From NCBI GenBank assembly GCA_011799875.1, contig CM022298.1, positions 266,345,757 through 266,409,756 on the forward strand: a stretch of DNA of 64,000 nt, read 5' to 3'. Source of the DNA: Thinopyrum elongatum (Eukaryota > Streptophyta > Magnoliopsida > Poales > Poaceae). How positions within the stretch are numbered: position 1 is the stretch's first letter; each line of letters opens with the position of its first letter. This document shows, one piece after another, positions 32,779 through 43,506 of the stretch. The translations under genes were made by a program, and so were the position numbers. The notes beneath the pieces were generated by a model. That model saw only the letters and a program-made list of their open reading frames with translations. It had not been told where the DNA came from and searched no databases.

Positions 32779-34669
32779 ATGGAAAACCATCCTTTGAGGG
32801 GTTTGTTCGGGGTATCTTCACCTCGACCGGAAGCACAAAGAGCTGCTCCTCAACCTACTGCACCTACTGAAAATATTTATTTCGAGATACCTTCGGGTAT
32901 GATAGAGAAACTGTTAGCTAACCCTTATGAAGGAGATGGAACATTATATCCTAATATGCACCTAATCTATGTGGATTATTTAAGCTTGCAGGTTTACCCG
33001 GAGATGAAGTTAAGAAGAAGGTTTTCCCGTTATCTTTGAAGGGAAAGGCATTGACATGGTATAGGCTATGTGATGATATTGGAACGTGGGATTGAAACCT
33101 ATTGAAATTGGAATTTCATTAGAAGTTTTATCCTATGCATCTGGTTCATCGTGATCAGAATTATATATATAATTTTTGGCCTCGTGAAGGAGAAAGTATC
33201 ACTCAAGCTTGGGGGAGGCTTAAGTCAATGTGTTATTCATGCCCCAATCATGAGTTCTCAAGAGAAATTATTATACAGAATTTTTATGCTCGGCTTTCTC
33301 GTGATGATCAATCCATGCTCGATACTTCTTGTACTGGTTCTTTTATAAAGAAGACTTTGAATTCAGATGGGATCCTTTGGAAAGAATTAAACGCAACTCT
33401 GAAGATTGGGAGCTCGAGAAGGTAAAGAGTTAGGTATAAAGCTTGAGTTTGATTATGTTTAAAAATTTATGGATACCGATGCTTTTCATAATTTTAGCAC
33501 TAAGTATGGACTTGACTCTGAGACATTAGTTTCTTTTTGTGAATCATTTGCTACTCATGTTGACCTCCTAAGGAGAAGTGGTTTAAATATCATCCACCTA
33601 CTGAAGTAGAAGTAGAGGAACCCACTAAAGCTGAAGAGGAAATTATTACTTATAGTGCTAATCCAGTTATTCCTACTTCTTATATTGATAAACCCCCTTT
33701 TCCTGTAAGGATAAAAGAACATGCTAAGGTTTCAACTGTGGTTCGTAAAAGTTATATAAGAACATCTACACCCCCTGAAAAAATTAAAGTTGAACCTAAT
33801 GTTGCTATGGTTAAAGATCTCTTGGTTGATAACATCGATGGGCATGTTATTCATTTCTGTGATGAAGCTACTAGAATTGCTAAACCCGATGAAAATATAA
33901 AAATAGACCTGTTGTTGGCATGCCTGTTGTCTCTGTTAAAATAGGAGATCATTGTTATCATGGCTTATGTGATTTGGGTGCTAGTGTGAGTGCTATCCCG
34001 TTTACTTTATATCAAGAAATTATGAATGATATTGCACCTGGTGAGATAGAAGATATTGATGTTACTATTAAGCTTGCTAATAGAGATACTAGCACACCAC
34101 TTGGGATTGTTAGAGATGTTGAAGTCTTGTGTGGGAAAATAAAATACCCTATTGATTTGCTAGTTCTTGGTTCCCCACAAGATGATTTTTGCCCCATTAT
34201 ATTTGATAGACCTTTCCTGAATACGGTTAATGCTAAGATAAATTGCACTAAGGAAACTGTTAGTGTAAATTTTGGTGATGTGTCTCATAAGTTTAATTTC
34301 TCCAAATTCCGTAGACAACCTCGTGATAAAGAATTACCTAGTAAGGATGAAATTATAGGTCTTGCTTCTATTGCCGTGCCTCCTATTGATCCGTTAGAAC
34401 GATATTTGTTAGACCACGAAAATGATATGCATATGAATGAAAGAAACGAAATAGATGAGGTATTCTTTAAACAAATGCCTATTTGGAAACACAATTTGCC
34501 TATTGAGACTCTTGGAGACCCTCTTCCACCCAAGAGTGATCCTGTGTTTGAGCTTAAGCAATTGCCCGATACATTGAAATATGCTTACCTTGATGAAAAG
34601 AAAATATATCTTGTTATTATTAGTACTAACCTTTCAGAGCATGAAGAAAAGAGATTATTGAAATTCTAA
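32779..34669 (+). pseudogene. gag-pro: R4 gag-protease, broken
   Basis: ATG 32779 (MENHPLRGLFGV). A 13-bp deletion near 32972 relative to R2 shifts the frame. A TGA near 33094 and a TAG near 33120 follow. Gag resumes at 33135 (WPREGESIT, NFYARLS), shifts again near 33350 and 33420, and the protease segment is open at 33920-34669. Its motif CDLGAS keeps the catalytic Asp that R2 has lost; the flap-side motif reads FDRPFL instead of FGRPFL. Together R2 and R4 show the ancestral layout, but neither encodes a working product. Confidence 0.85.
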
Positions 34670-37440
34670 GGAAGCACCGTGATGCTATTGGATATACTCT
34701 TGATGATCTTAAGGGCATTAGTCCCACTATATGTTAGCACAAGATTAATATGGAGCCTGACGCTAAGCCAGTTGTTGATCACCAACAATGATTAAATCCT
34801 AAGATGAAGGAAGTGGTAAGAAATGAAATATTAAAGCTTCTAGAGGCAGGTATAATCTATCCTATAGCTGATAGTAGATGGCTAAGTCATGTTCATTGTG
34901 TCCCTAAGAAGGGAGGTATTACTGTTGTCCCTGATGATAAAAATGAACTTATCCCACAAAGAATTATAACAGGTTATAGGATGGTAATTGATTTTAGAAA
35001 ACTAAACAAAGCTACCAGGAAAGATCATTACCCTCTACCATTCATTGATCAAATGCTAGAAAGATTATCAAAACATACACATTTCTGTTTTCTAGATGGA
35101 TACTCTGGTTTTTCTCAAATACCTGTGTCATAAGAGGATCAAGAAAAAACTACTTTTACATGCCCTTTTGGTACTTTTGATTATAGGCGTATGCCTTTCA
35201 GTTTATGCAATGCACCTGCTACCTTTCAAAGATGTATTACTGCTATATTCTCTGACTTTTGTAAAAAAGATTGTTGAGGTTTTCATGGACGATTTTTTCA
35301 TTTACGGAACTTCCTTTGATGATTGCTTAAGCAACCTTGATCAAGTTTTGCAGAGATGTGAATAAACTAATCTTGTCTTGAATTGGGAGAAGTGCCACTT
35401 TATGGTGAATGAAGGTATTGTCTTGGGGCACAAAATTACAGAAAGAGGTATTGAAGTTGATAAAGCTAAAGTTGATGCAATTGAGAAAATGTCGTGTCCT
35501 AAAGCTATCAAAGGTATAAGAAGTTTCCTTGGTCATGCTTGTTTCTATAGGAGATTTATTAAAGACTTCTATAAAATTTCTAGGCCTCTCACTAATCTTT
35601 TGCAAAAAGATGTTCCACTTGTTTTTTATGATGATTGTGTAGAAGCATTTGAAATACTTAAGAAAGCCTTAATCTCTGCACCTATTGTTCAACCACCTAA
35701 TTGGAACCTACCCTTTGAAATTAGGTGTGATGTTAGTGATTATGCTGTTGGTGCTTTTCTAGGACAAAGAGTTGATAAGAAATTAAATATCATCCATTAT
35801 GCTAGTAAAACTCTGGACATTGCTCAACGAAATTATGCTACCACTGAAAAGGAATTTCTTAGCAGTTGTGTTTGCTTGTGATAAGTTTAGGTCTTACATA
35901 GTCGATTATAAAGTAATTGCTCACACCGATCATGCTGGTATTAAATACCTTATGGAAAAGAAAGATGCTAAACCTAGACTCATAAGGTGGGTTGTTTTTC
36001 TACAAGAATTTGATTTACATATCATTGACAGGTAGGGAGCTGAGAACCCAGTAGATGACAACTTGTCTAGGTTAGAAAATATTCTTGATGACCCACTACC
36101 TATTGATGAAAGCTTTCCCGATGAAAAACTAGCTATAATAAATGCTTCTCTTAATACTCCTTGGTATGCAGACTATGCTAATTATATTGTTGCTAAATTT
36201 ATACCACCTAGTTTCACATACCAACAGAAGAAAAAGTTTTTTTTTGATTTAAAACATTACTTTTGGGATGATCCACATCTTTATAAAGAAGGAGTAGATG
36301 GTATTATTAGATGTTGTGTACCTGAGCATGAACAGGAGCAAATCTTACGGAAGTGTCACTCGAAGGCTTACGGAGGACACCATGCGGGAGACAGAACTGC
36401 ACACAAGGTATTACAATCCGGTTTTTATTGGCCTACTCTTTTCAAAGATGCACGTAAGTTTGTCTTATCTGGCGACAAATGTCAAAGAATTAGTAATATT
36501 GGTAGACGTCAGGAAATGCCTATGAACTATTCACTTGTTATTGAACCATTTAATGTTTGGGGATTTGACTATATGGGGCATTTTCCTTCCTCCAATGGAT
36601 ATACTCATATTTTAGTTGCTGTCAATTATGTTACTAAGTGGATAGAAGATATTCCAACTAGTAGTGCTGATCACAACACTTCTATTAAAATGCTTAAAGA
36701 AGTTATTTTCCCGAGGTTCGAAGTCCTAGATATTTAATGACAGACGGTGGTTCACACTTCATTCATGGTGCTTTCCATAAACTTCTTGCTAAATATGATG
36801 TTAACCATAGAATTGGATCTCCTTATCATCCTCAGTCTAGCGGTCAAGTAGAATTAAGTAATAGGGAAATAAAGTTGATCTTGCAAAAGAACGTCAACAG
36901 ATCTAGGAAAAATTGGTCTAAGAAACTTGATGATGCACTTTGGGCATATAGAACTGCTTATAAAAATCCTATGGGTATGTCTCCTTATAAAATGGTTTAT
37001 GGAAAAGGATGTCACCTACCTCTTGAATTAGAACATAAAGCTTATTGGGTAATTAAAGAACTCAAATATGATTTTAAACTCACCGGTGAAAAGAGGTTAT
37101 TTGACATTAGCTCACTTGATGAATGGAGAACCCAAACCTATGAAAATGCTAAATTGTTTAAAGAAAAGGTCAAAAGATGGCATGACAAAAGAATACAGAA
37201 GCGGGAATTTAATGTATGTGACCAAGTCTTGCTATACATTTCTAGTTTATGATTTTTTTCAGGAAAACTTCTCTACAAATGGGAAGGGCCTTACATTATC
37301 GAAGAAGTTTATCGTTCCGGTGCTATCAAGATCAGCAATGCCGAAGGCACTAACCCGAAGTTGGTGAATGGGCAAATAATCAAGCATTATATCTCAGGTA
37401 CGCCTATAAATATTGAGACTAACATTATTCACTCTATAAC
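34670..37440 (+). pseudogene. pol: R4 pol (RT, RNase H, integrase), broken
   Basis: RT runs from about 34800, with FMDD at 35282-35293. RNase H has CDVSD near 35725, TEKEF near 35845, HTDHAG near 35923 and DNLSRL near 36058. The integrase zinc region lies at about 36358-36490, with core residues in FDYMG (near 36565), TDGGSHF (36738 onward) and [11 protein letters not shown] (near 36845). The C-terminal part runs to about 37440. Frameshifts or stops occur near 34668, 34735, 34790, 35131, 35266, 35363, 35857, 36033, 36725 and 37250. Several coincide with single-base changes in runs. Confidence 0.85.
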
Positions 37441-37597
37441 ACTGGAGGAGTACATAAAGGAAACTTTTCGGAATATGTATGTGATATGGTAAGTAAACCG
37501 ACTCCAAAAGTTCCACAAAAGCAATTTTACTCCATTTTGGAATATTTTAAAAAATTAGGAAAATAATAAGTAGTTCGGAAAGCGCATGAGCAGGCAA

Positions 37598-37721
37598 CAA
37601 GCCTGGGGGCACGCCCTACCCCCTGGGCGCGCCTCCCGAGCTTGTGGTGAGCTCGTGTGCCATCCAGACTCTGTTTTCTTCCAGATTACTTGTTTTGCAT
37701 GGTAAAAATTCATTATATAAT
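37598..37721 (+). promoter_or_regulatory. R4 internal hairpin-plus-TATA module
   Basis: caagc (37598-37602) and gcttg (37640-37644) flank a core of cctgggggcacgccc and gggcgcgcc, almost the same as the R4 LTR hairpin. TATA (tatataat) lies at 37714-37721, 88 bp before ATG 37802. The promoter role is inferred. Confidence 0.6.
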
Positions 37722-37801
37722 CTCCCAGATGTTTTGACCACCGTATTGCAACAATATCCTCTATTCTTGTTTCGAGCTATTTTTCTGATAGATCTGAAAG
37801 T

Positions 37802-38218
37802 ATGTCATCACAAGATTCAGATGGAGATAGCTATGTTTCCCACTATGTTGTAGATCTAAGGATCTTTGGGGACATTTATCCCTATCTATGGTCCACGGAT
37901 GAGGAGCAAGATTCCGACTTAGAGGAGGCAAAAGATGCGAGCTCACATGAAGATGATGTCCCCCTACCTCAACCAGGGGATATACATGTGGAGTTCAAGA
38001 AGTCGAGCCTCCCAAACACATTAAACAAATCTAAGATCAAATTTATCCCGTCCCGTTTTCTGCAGGAAAGCAAAGAGGCATTATGTAAAAATATATTGAA
38101 GCTGGAGCAAGAAAACGATGATTTGAGGGAGGAAAGTTTTATCCTCAAACGTAAGCTGGAGAAGCTTTCCACTACATCATCAACTTCACCACCATCACCT
38201 CCGAAGAAGGAGACTTGA
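37802..38218 (+). CDS. R4 post-pol acidic coiled-coil protein
   Basis: Intact ORF of 138 codons, homologous to 14988-15287 in R2. It shares the start MSSQDS, an acidic N-terminus (STDEEQDSDLEE), a coiled coil (about residues 92-120: ILKLEQENDDLREE then LKRKLEKL) and a Ser/Thr/Pro tail. It is longer than the R2 protein by an insertion of about 35 residues, rich in Pro and acidic residues, between the N-terminus and the coiled coil. It has no signal peptide or membrane span. It stays open in an element whose gag-pol has about ten lesions. Function unknown. Confidence 0.65.
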   Translation: MSSQDSDGDSYVSHYVVDLRIFGDIYPYLWSTDEEQDSDLEEAKDASSHEDDVPLPQPGDIHVEFKKSSLPNTLNKSKIKFIPSRFLQESKEALCKNILKLEQENDDLREESFILKRKLEKLSTTSSTSPPSPPKKET

Positions 38219-39754
38219 GTACACGGGTATGGGCACTCCCCTTGGCTTGTGCCAAGCTTGGGGGAGGTGCCCCGGTATTGTATCACCATCACATCTTTAT
38301 CTTTATCATTTATCTTAGTTCGATCCTTTTGGTTAAATCGTGATCTAGTAGAATAAAAGTTTTTAGTATGATCTAGTCTCTAAGTTTTTGCTTTGTGAGC
38401 TATCCATGTAATCGAGTATGAGGTTATATAATAAAGATTAGTTTTGAGTTGAGGGTTTTGATTTCTTGCTTTGATCTTAGAGATGGAAAAGAATAAAGAA
38501 ATTAAAAGATTATATAATAATCTTATGGAGAGTGATGACTTCACATATAAGAAGTATAATGCATGAAATTTGTTGTAGGATGACAAACATAGTATTGGTC
38601 ATTGTTGCAATTAATGAGAAGTAATAAATAAAGAGAGGTCTCACATATAAATACACTATCTTGGACATCATTTATGATTGCGAGCACTTATTAAAATATT
38701 ATATGCTAATAGGTTGATATTAGACAAGAAAGACAATGTAATGGGTTATGTTTTCCTATATTCGAATAGAAGTTATAATGTCATGGATCCTCCAACATGT
38801 TGACTTTCCTTTCCATCCCTTGCTAGCCAAAAATTCCGCACCAAGTAGAGAGACTACTTGTGCATCCAAAAACCGTTAACCCAGTTTCATGTCATGAGAG
38901 TCCACTATATCTACCTATGGATTGAGTAAGATCCTTTAAGTAAGTTGTCATTGGTGCAAAGCAATAAAAATTGCTCTCTAAATATGTGTCATCTTTTAGT
39001 GTGAGGAAAATAAGCTTTGTACGAACTTGTGATGTGGAAGAAACAAAAGTGATGGACTGCATAATAAAGTTCTCTATCACAAGCAGCAATATAAAGTAAC
39101 ATTCCTTTGCATTAAGATTTTGTGCATCCAAAGAAAAAGCGCATGACAACCTCTGCTTCCCTTTGTGAAGGGCCTATCTTTTATTTTTAATACCTACCTT
39201 TATGCAAGAGTCATGGTGATCTTCACCCTTCCTTTTATTTTTCTCTTTTTGGCAAGCACTGTGTTGGGCAAAGATCTAGACATACATATCCAATCGTATG
39301 TAGGTGATCATAAGTTATTATAGTTGACATTACCCTTGAGGTAAATGGTTGGGAGGTGAGATTATAAGCCCCTATATTTCTATGTGTCTGATTGAAGCTT
39401 TGATCTCATAAGTATCGCGTGAGTGTTAGTAATTATGAAAGGCTAAATGGTGGTCGACTATGTGAACTTTCTAAGTAAAAGCTCTTACATTGACTCTTTC
39501 CGACATTATGACAAATTGCAATTGCATCAATGACTGAGATCATAGTTTTGTTAGTTTTCAATGAAGTTTATGGTTCATACTTTACCTTGTGAACGAACTA
39601 TCACTTTAGAATGATAAGTTATATGACAATATGTTGCTGTTCTAAAAATGATCATGATGCCCTCATGTACGTATTTTATTTTATCAACAGCTCGATCTCT
39701 AAACATGTGGTCATGATTATCGATACGGCTTTCGCTTGAGGATAAGCGAGGTCT
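38219..39754 (+). other. R4 3' internal non-coding region
   Basis: No ORF of substance. A polypurine-like tract sits at 38250-38275. Conserved blocks at 38840-38920 and 39154-39190 correspond to the R2, R3 and R9 blocks; the latter stem-loop is cttCCCTttgtgAAGGGcctatctttta. Confidence 0.6.
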
Positions 39755-39767
39755 AAGCTTGGGGGAG
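39755..39767 (+). other. R4 polypurine tract
   Basis: aagcttgggggag before the 3' LTR. Confidence 0.85.
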
Positions 39768-39768
39768 T

Positions 39769-40283
39769 TGATACGTCCATTTTGCATCATGTTTTTATGT
39801 TCATATTTATTGCATTATGGGTTGTTATTACACTTTACGATACAATTCTTATGCCTTTTCTCTCCTATTTTGCAAGATTCACGTGAAGAGGGAGAATGCC
39901 GGCAGCTCGAATTCTGGAACGAAAAGGAGCAAATCTGAGATACCTATTTTGCACAACTACAAATGTCCTGAAACTTTACAGAGAATTGTTTTGGAATATA
40001 TAAAAAATATTGGGCAAAGAAATACTAGAAGGTGACCCACCAGGTGGCCACAAGCCTGGGGGGCGCGCCCCTTGAGCTTGTGGGCCCCTTGGCCAGCCTC
40101 TGGTGCCCATCTTCTGCTATATGAGGTGTTTTGACCTAGAAAAAATAACAAGAAAGATTTTGGGACGAAGCTTTGACGTCTTGAGGCGGAACCTGGGCAG
40201 AAGCAATCTAGAGCTCCGCCGGAGCGATTCTGCCGGGGAAACTTCCCTTCGGGAGGGGGAAATCGAAGCCCGCCATCACCAAC
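39769..40283 (+). repeat. R4 3' LTR, truncated
   Basis: Matches the first third of 31163-32672. Hairpin arms 40049-40055 and 40076-40082; TATA 40118-40125. It ends abruptly at catcaccaac, then T2 sequence. Confidence 0.85.
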
Positions 40284-41290
40284 GGGCCAAGCTTTATTAC
40301 AAACCTCTTACAAACCGGATCCTGTTGTAAGAACCCTCGTGGTTTCAATAGGGAAATGCGTCCCCTTGTGGGCGAAACGGTAAATCGCTCCCTCTTCTAG
40401 CCATGTATTTTCTTCTACAAGCAACATGGAACAATGAGAGATTCGTGCTGAACTTTGAAATTATTCAGGGTTCGTTTGACCTTTTTTATTCATTAATTGA
40501 GTTTTCTAGGCATTTAATGTCCATAATTCAAATCCGAACTGCAAATACATGCTCCAGTGCACTAAAATGGCTAGAAAAATCGTACATGTGTCCTTGGGGT
40601 GCATGTTTAGGTCCCATGGAAGGAATGGGAATGAATTCGACCATCTCAGAATCCTGGCTCGGCCTCAAACATTGCGAATCTTGGTTTTTAAATCTCCATA
40701 AATTGAAAACTCACCAGAAAATCATGAAACTTGGCATGGTGTCACTACATGGCACATATATGCCGTGGTAAAAAAATTGTCCAATTTGGGCCAAGCTATA
40801 CTACAAGCCTCTTACAAGCCGAAGCTTCTCGTAACCCTCGTGGTTCCGGTAGGGAAACATGCCCCTCTTGTGGGAAAAACCTTAATCACTGCCTCTTCTC
40901 GCCTTGAATTTTGTTTTCTACAGGCAACATAGAATAACAGGAGTGTCATGCTGAAATTTGAAACTGTTTAGGGTTCGTATGGCCATTTTATATATTAATT
41001 GAGTTTTCTAGGCATTTAATGTAGTCCATAATTCAAATGTGAACTACAAGCACATGCTCCAGTGAAGCAAAAAAATGGGTGGAAAATCGTACATGTGTCA
41101 TTGGGTGCATGTTTAGGTCTCATTGAAGGAATGGGAATGAATTACAAATGTCTCGTCGTCCTGAAACATTGAGAATCTCAGTTTTTAAATCCCAGTAAAT
41201 CGAAAACTCACCCAAAAAACATGAAACTTGGCATGGTTTCATGACATGGCACATATATGCCGTGGTAAAAAAATCGTCTAGTTTGAGACA
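40284..41290. repeat. 504-bp tandem duplication in T2
   Basis: Copy 1 begins gggccaagctttattacaa at 40284 and copy 2 begins gggccaagctatactacaa at 40788. Both run to gccgtggtaaaaaaat, with scattered substitutions and small indels. Confidence 0.8.
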
Positions 41291-41435
41291 AGGCGCACAC
41301 ATTAATAGCCAACAAAGTCCTTTTGAAACAAATAGCTGACACGTTAATATCGCAAACGGTTGTATTATATGAACCGTGTGTTCCCGTAACCATTTAAGTG
41401 CGGCCATGCGTCCCTCTTTTCTTGGGATAGTACTA

Positions 41436-41500
41436 CCTCTGTCCTCGTTCATTGGTCATCTTTGTATTTTGTGCCAAAATTTAACCATACTCGGTGGCGT
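41436..41500 (+). mobile_element. Terminus of a small DNA transposon (partial)
   Basis: tactacctctgtcctcg followed by tttgtgccaaaatttaacc; the same terminus appears reversed at 19322-19417. Confidence 0.35.
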
Positions 41501-41509
41501 GCGTGCAGC

Positions 41510-41760
41510 TATTTGATCAGACGGGACGAGCTGAGAAGTCTGCCGTGCAGGCTCAACGGGACGCGTGCGAGCAGTCCGCCTTGCATGCTCGACGGGACGC
41601 GTGCATCCTGTCCACCTCGCAGGCTCGACGGGACACGTGCGAGCAGCAAGGCCGCCCATGATCACCGGGAAGTGAGCTCTTTGACCTCCGTCCACCAGCC
41701 GCCCGCCTCGCTCGCAACTTCTCCATTAATGGCAGCCAAGCCACTGTTTAACACGCGGTT
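41510..41760 (+). promoter_or_regulatory. Promoter-like module in T2 without an attached ORF
   Basis: ~33-bp repeats built on gcaggctcgacgggac (41541-41650), then ctctttgacctccg, gcctcgctcgcaacttctcc and attaatggcagcc. Homologous in order to 28880-29100 on the opposite strand. No gene follows on the plus strand, only a short stretch that runs into the 41876 repeats. Confidence 0.45.
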
Positions 41761-41875
41761 AATTAAAGCACCTGGATGGAGGGTGTTTGCTTGTGATCCC
41801 ATGGCCCCTCTCAACGTTAGCATTTGCTATGTTCATGTTTTCAACTCGTATTCCAGATAATTTAAAATGCCACAT

Positions 41876-41985
41876 AGGGCAATGGATAATACGACGACAA
41901 ATAAAATGGCAATGAATAATACGACGACAAATAAAATGGCAACGGATAATACAACGACAAATTTACAATGGCGCGGATAATAATT
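41876..41985. repeat. ~31-bp tandem repeat
   Basis: Three units of ggataatacgacgacaaat with aaaatggcaa between them. Confidence 0.75.
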
Positions 41986-42027
41986 GTCTTACGTATTCTA
42001 GATAATTTAAAATGCCACATGCGGCAA
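41962..42027 (-). other. 3' flank shared by the two T2 genes, copy 1
   Basis: Downstream of the 42085 gene. Matches 43309-43379, sharing taataattgtcttac and ataatttaaaatgccaca. It could hold the 3' processing region. Confidence 0.6.
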
Positions 42028-42084
42028 AGCCTAGAAGACACGGGGGCAAGAGAAGAAGGAAATCACAGACAATGATCTGGGTCG

Positions 42085-42696
42085 CTACTGTCTCCACTCC
42101 TCGATGGATCGCCTGGCGATGACATCCTCGAGCTCCTTCTTTAATTCCTCACGACTTTGCTTGACAACAGCCACGGATTCCTCCACCTCCTGCTTGCACT
42201 CGATCCGGAGCTTCCTCAAGTCACCCATCAGTTCCTCGGCAACCACTTTCAGCGTCATCCCCGAGGCACTGCTCTGCTCATGCAGCATATTCCAGCCAAT
42301 GACCTCCTCCTCCTTCTTGGCGAGCGCCTTGAGGAGCTTCGCATTATCACCCATGAGTTGCTCGACGACCCCGGTCGCCTTCTCAACTAAGGCATCGCTG
42401 ACCTCGAGCAGCTTCATCAAGCCGTCGACCAGCTCCTGCTACTTAATGAGGCCAGCGAGAATGTCTTCGTCGCTAGCCAAGGACTTCAGCAACGCCAGCT
42501 CATCGTGATCACTGACGCGGCGAGTGCGCTTGTGAGAGCCCTCGCGTGTCGGTGAGCCCTTGTTCAAGGGCTCCGCGGCGCACCGGGACATCTCTGCTGC
42601 GGCTGCCGCGTAGCAGCGGGACCTCTCTAGTGCTTCCGTGGCCTTGGTCTTTGCTCCCTGGTTATATGTCCACCCGAAATTCCTCCTACCGGTCAT
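42085..42696 (-). pseudogene. T2 coiled-coil protein gene, one in-frame TAG
   Basis: ATG 42696 lies 86 bp after a minus-strand TATA box (42782-42775). The frame encodes a basic, Ala-rich N-terminus with KRTRRVS, then a long helical Glu/Lys/Leu-rich region likely to form a coiled coil (KLLKALAKKEEEVIGW, VVKQSREELKKELEDVIARR), ending IEEWRQ at 42085. A TAG at codon 86 (about 42439-42441) sits next to a CAG and is one C-to-T change from Gln. About 203 codons in total. I do not recognise the family. It lies head-to-tail with the 43507 gene and shares its 3' flank. Confidence 0.6.
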
Positions 42697-42774
42697 GGCG
42701 GAATGACTTGACAGGAAAGACCAGTTTTGTGGGTGGTGAGGAGAGGAACTATGAAGTAATTTTCAAGTGGGTAG

Positions 42775-42782
42775 TTTTTATA
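42775..42782 (-). promoter_or_regulatory. TATA box of the 42696 gene
   Basis: Minus strand tataaaaa, 86 bp before the ATG. Confidence 0.6.
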
Positions 42783-43089
42783 GCCCGATGCTAGGTGTGA
42801 ACACATATTGGCTTGATCGGTGTGAACAGATTTACAATTACTTATTGCATTGTAATCTGCAATGTGACGAGAAACAAGGTCAAAATTTATTGATGGCTCA
42901 TCGCAAACAGTTCTTTTGGATCAACCGTATGCCACACATCGGAACCCGAAACGGTCCTCGGATGGTGTATGTGGGCCCGCGTTCTTGGATGTACGTGTAC
43001 GTGTCTGCCCATGATCACACACGGTCAAGATATCACCATCGTGTCCGATCGATGCGCCGTCGCGCCTCCCACGGGGTGCCAGAAGGTTG

Positions 43090-43310
43090 ACCACGTGGTT
43101 GCTCCCCGTTGAGGCGGCCGCAGCGCGCTCTGCTCGTTGTTGAGGCGGCCGCGGCGCACTCTGCTCGCGTCCGTCCGCGCGTTTTGCTCGCCATTGTGGC
43201 GGCCGTGGCGCGCTTTGCTCGCGTCTGTCCGCGTGTTTTGCTCGCCATTGAGGTGGCCGCGGCGCGCTCCGCTCTGGCGTCCCTCCACGCGTTTTGCTCG
43301 CGTTGAGGAA
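43090..43310. repeat. GC-rich tandem repeat in T2
   Basis: Units of about 30 and 57 bp built on gaggcggccgcggcgcgctc and gttttgctcgccattg. Related to 19070-19200 beside the exonuclease-like gene. Confidence 0.7.
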
Positions 43311-43379
43311 ACTTTACAATGGCAAGGGTTAATAATTGTCTTACATATTTAGGATAATTTAAAATGCCACACGCGGCAA
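43309..43379 (-). other. 3' flank shared by the two T2 genes, copy 2
   Basis: Downstream of the 43507 gene; homologous to 41962-42027. Confidence 0.6.
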
Positions 43380-43506
43380 CGCCCAAAATACTCATGACCT
43401 ACATATGCATACAATTATAATAAAATATAGGCTAAAAGGCTGAGCTGGTGGCCTTCGACGACGGTGTTCTAGGACTCCACGATCAGCATAGCACCCTTGT
43501 GGCCGT

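Larger units (their letters stand above)
31163..40283 (+). mobile_element. R4: Athila-type Ty3/gypsy retrotransposon, 3' LTR truncated
   Basis: 5' LTR 31163-32672, degenerate primer site 32684-32701, gag-pro-pol 32779-37440, internal hairpin-TATA module 37598-37721, post-pol ORF 37802-38218, polypurine tract 39755-39767 and 3' LTR 39769-40283, cut after about 515 of 1510 bp. The layout is the same as R2 and the proteins align along their length. The LTR body and the GC-rich hairpin differ more, so R4 is a related but distinct family or subfamily. The target duplication cannot be tested because the right end is missing; the first two LTR bases read CG rather than TG. Confidence 0.9.
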
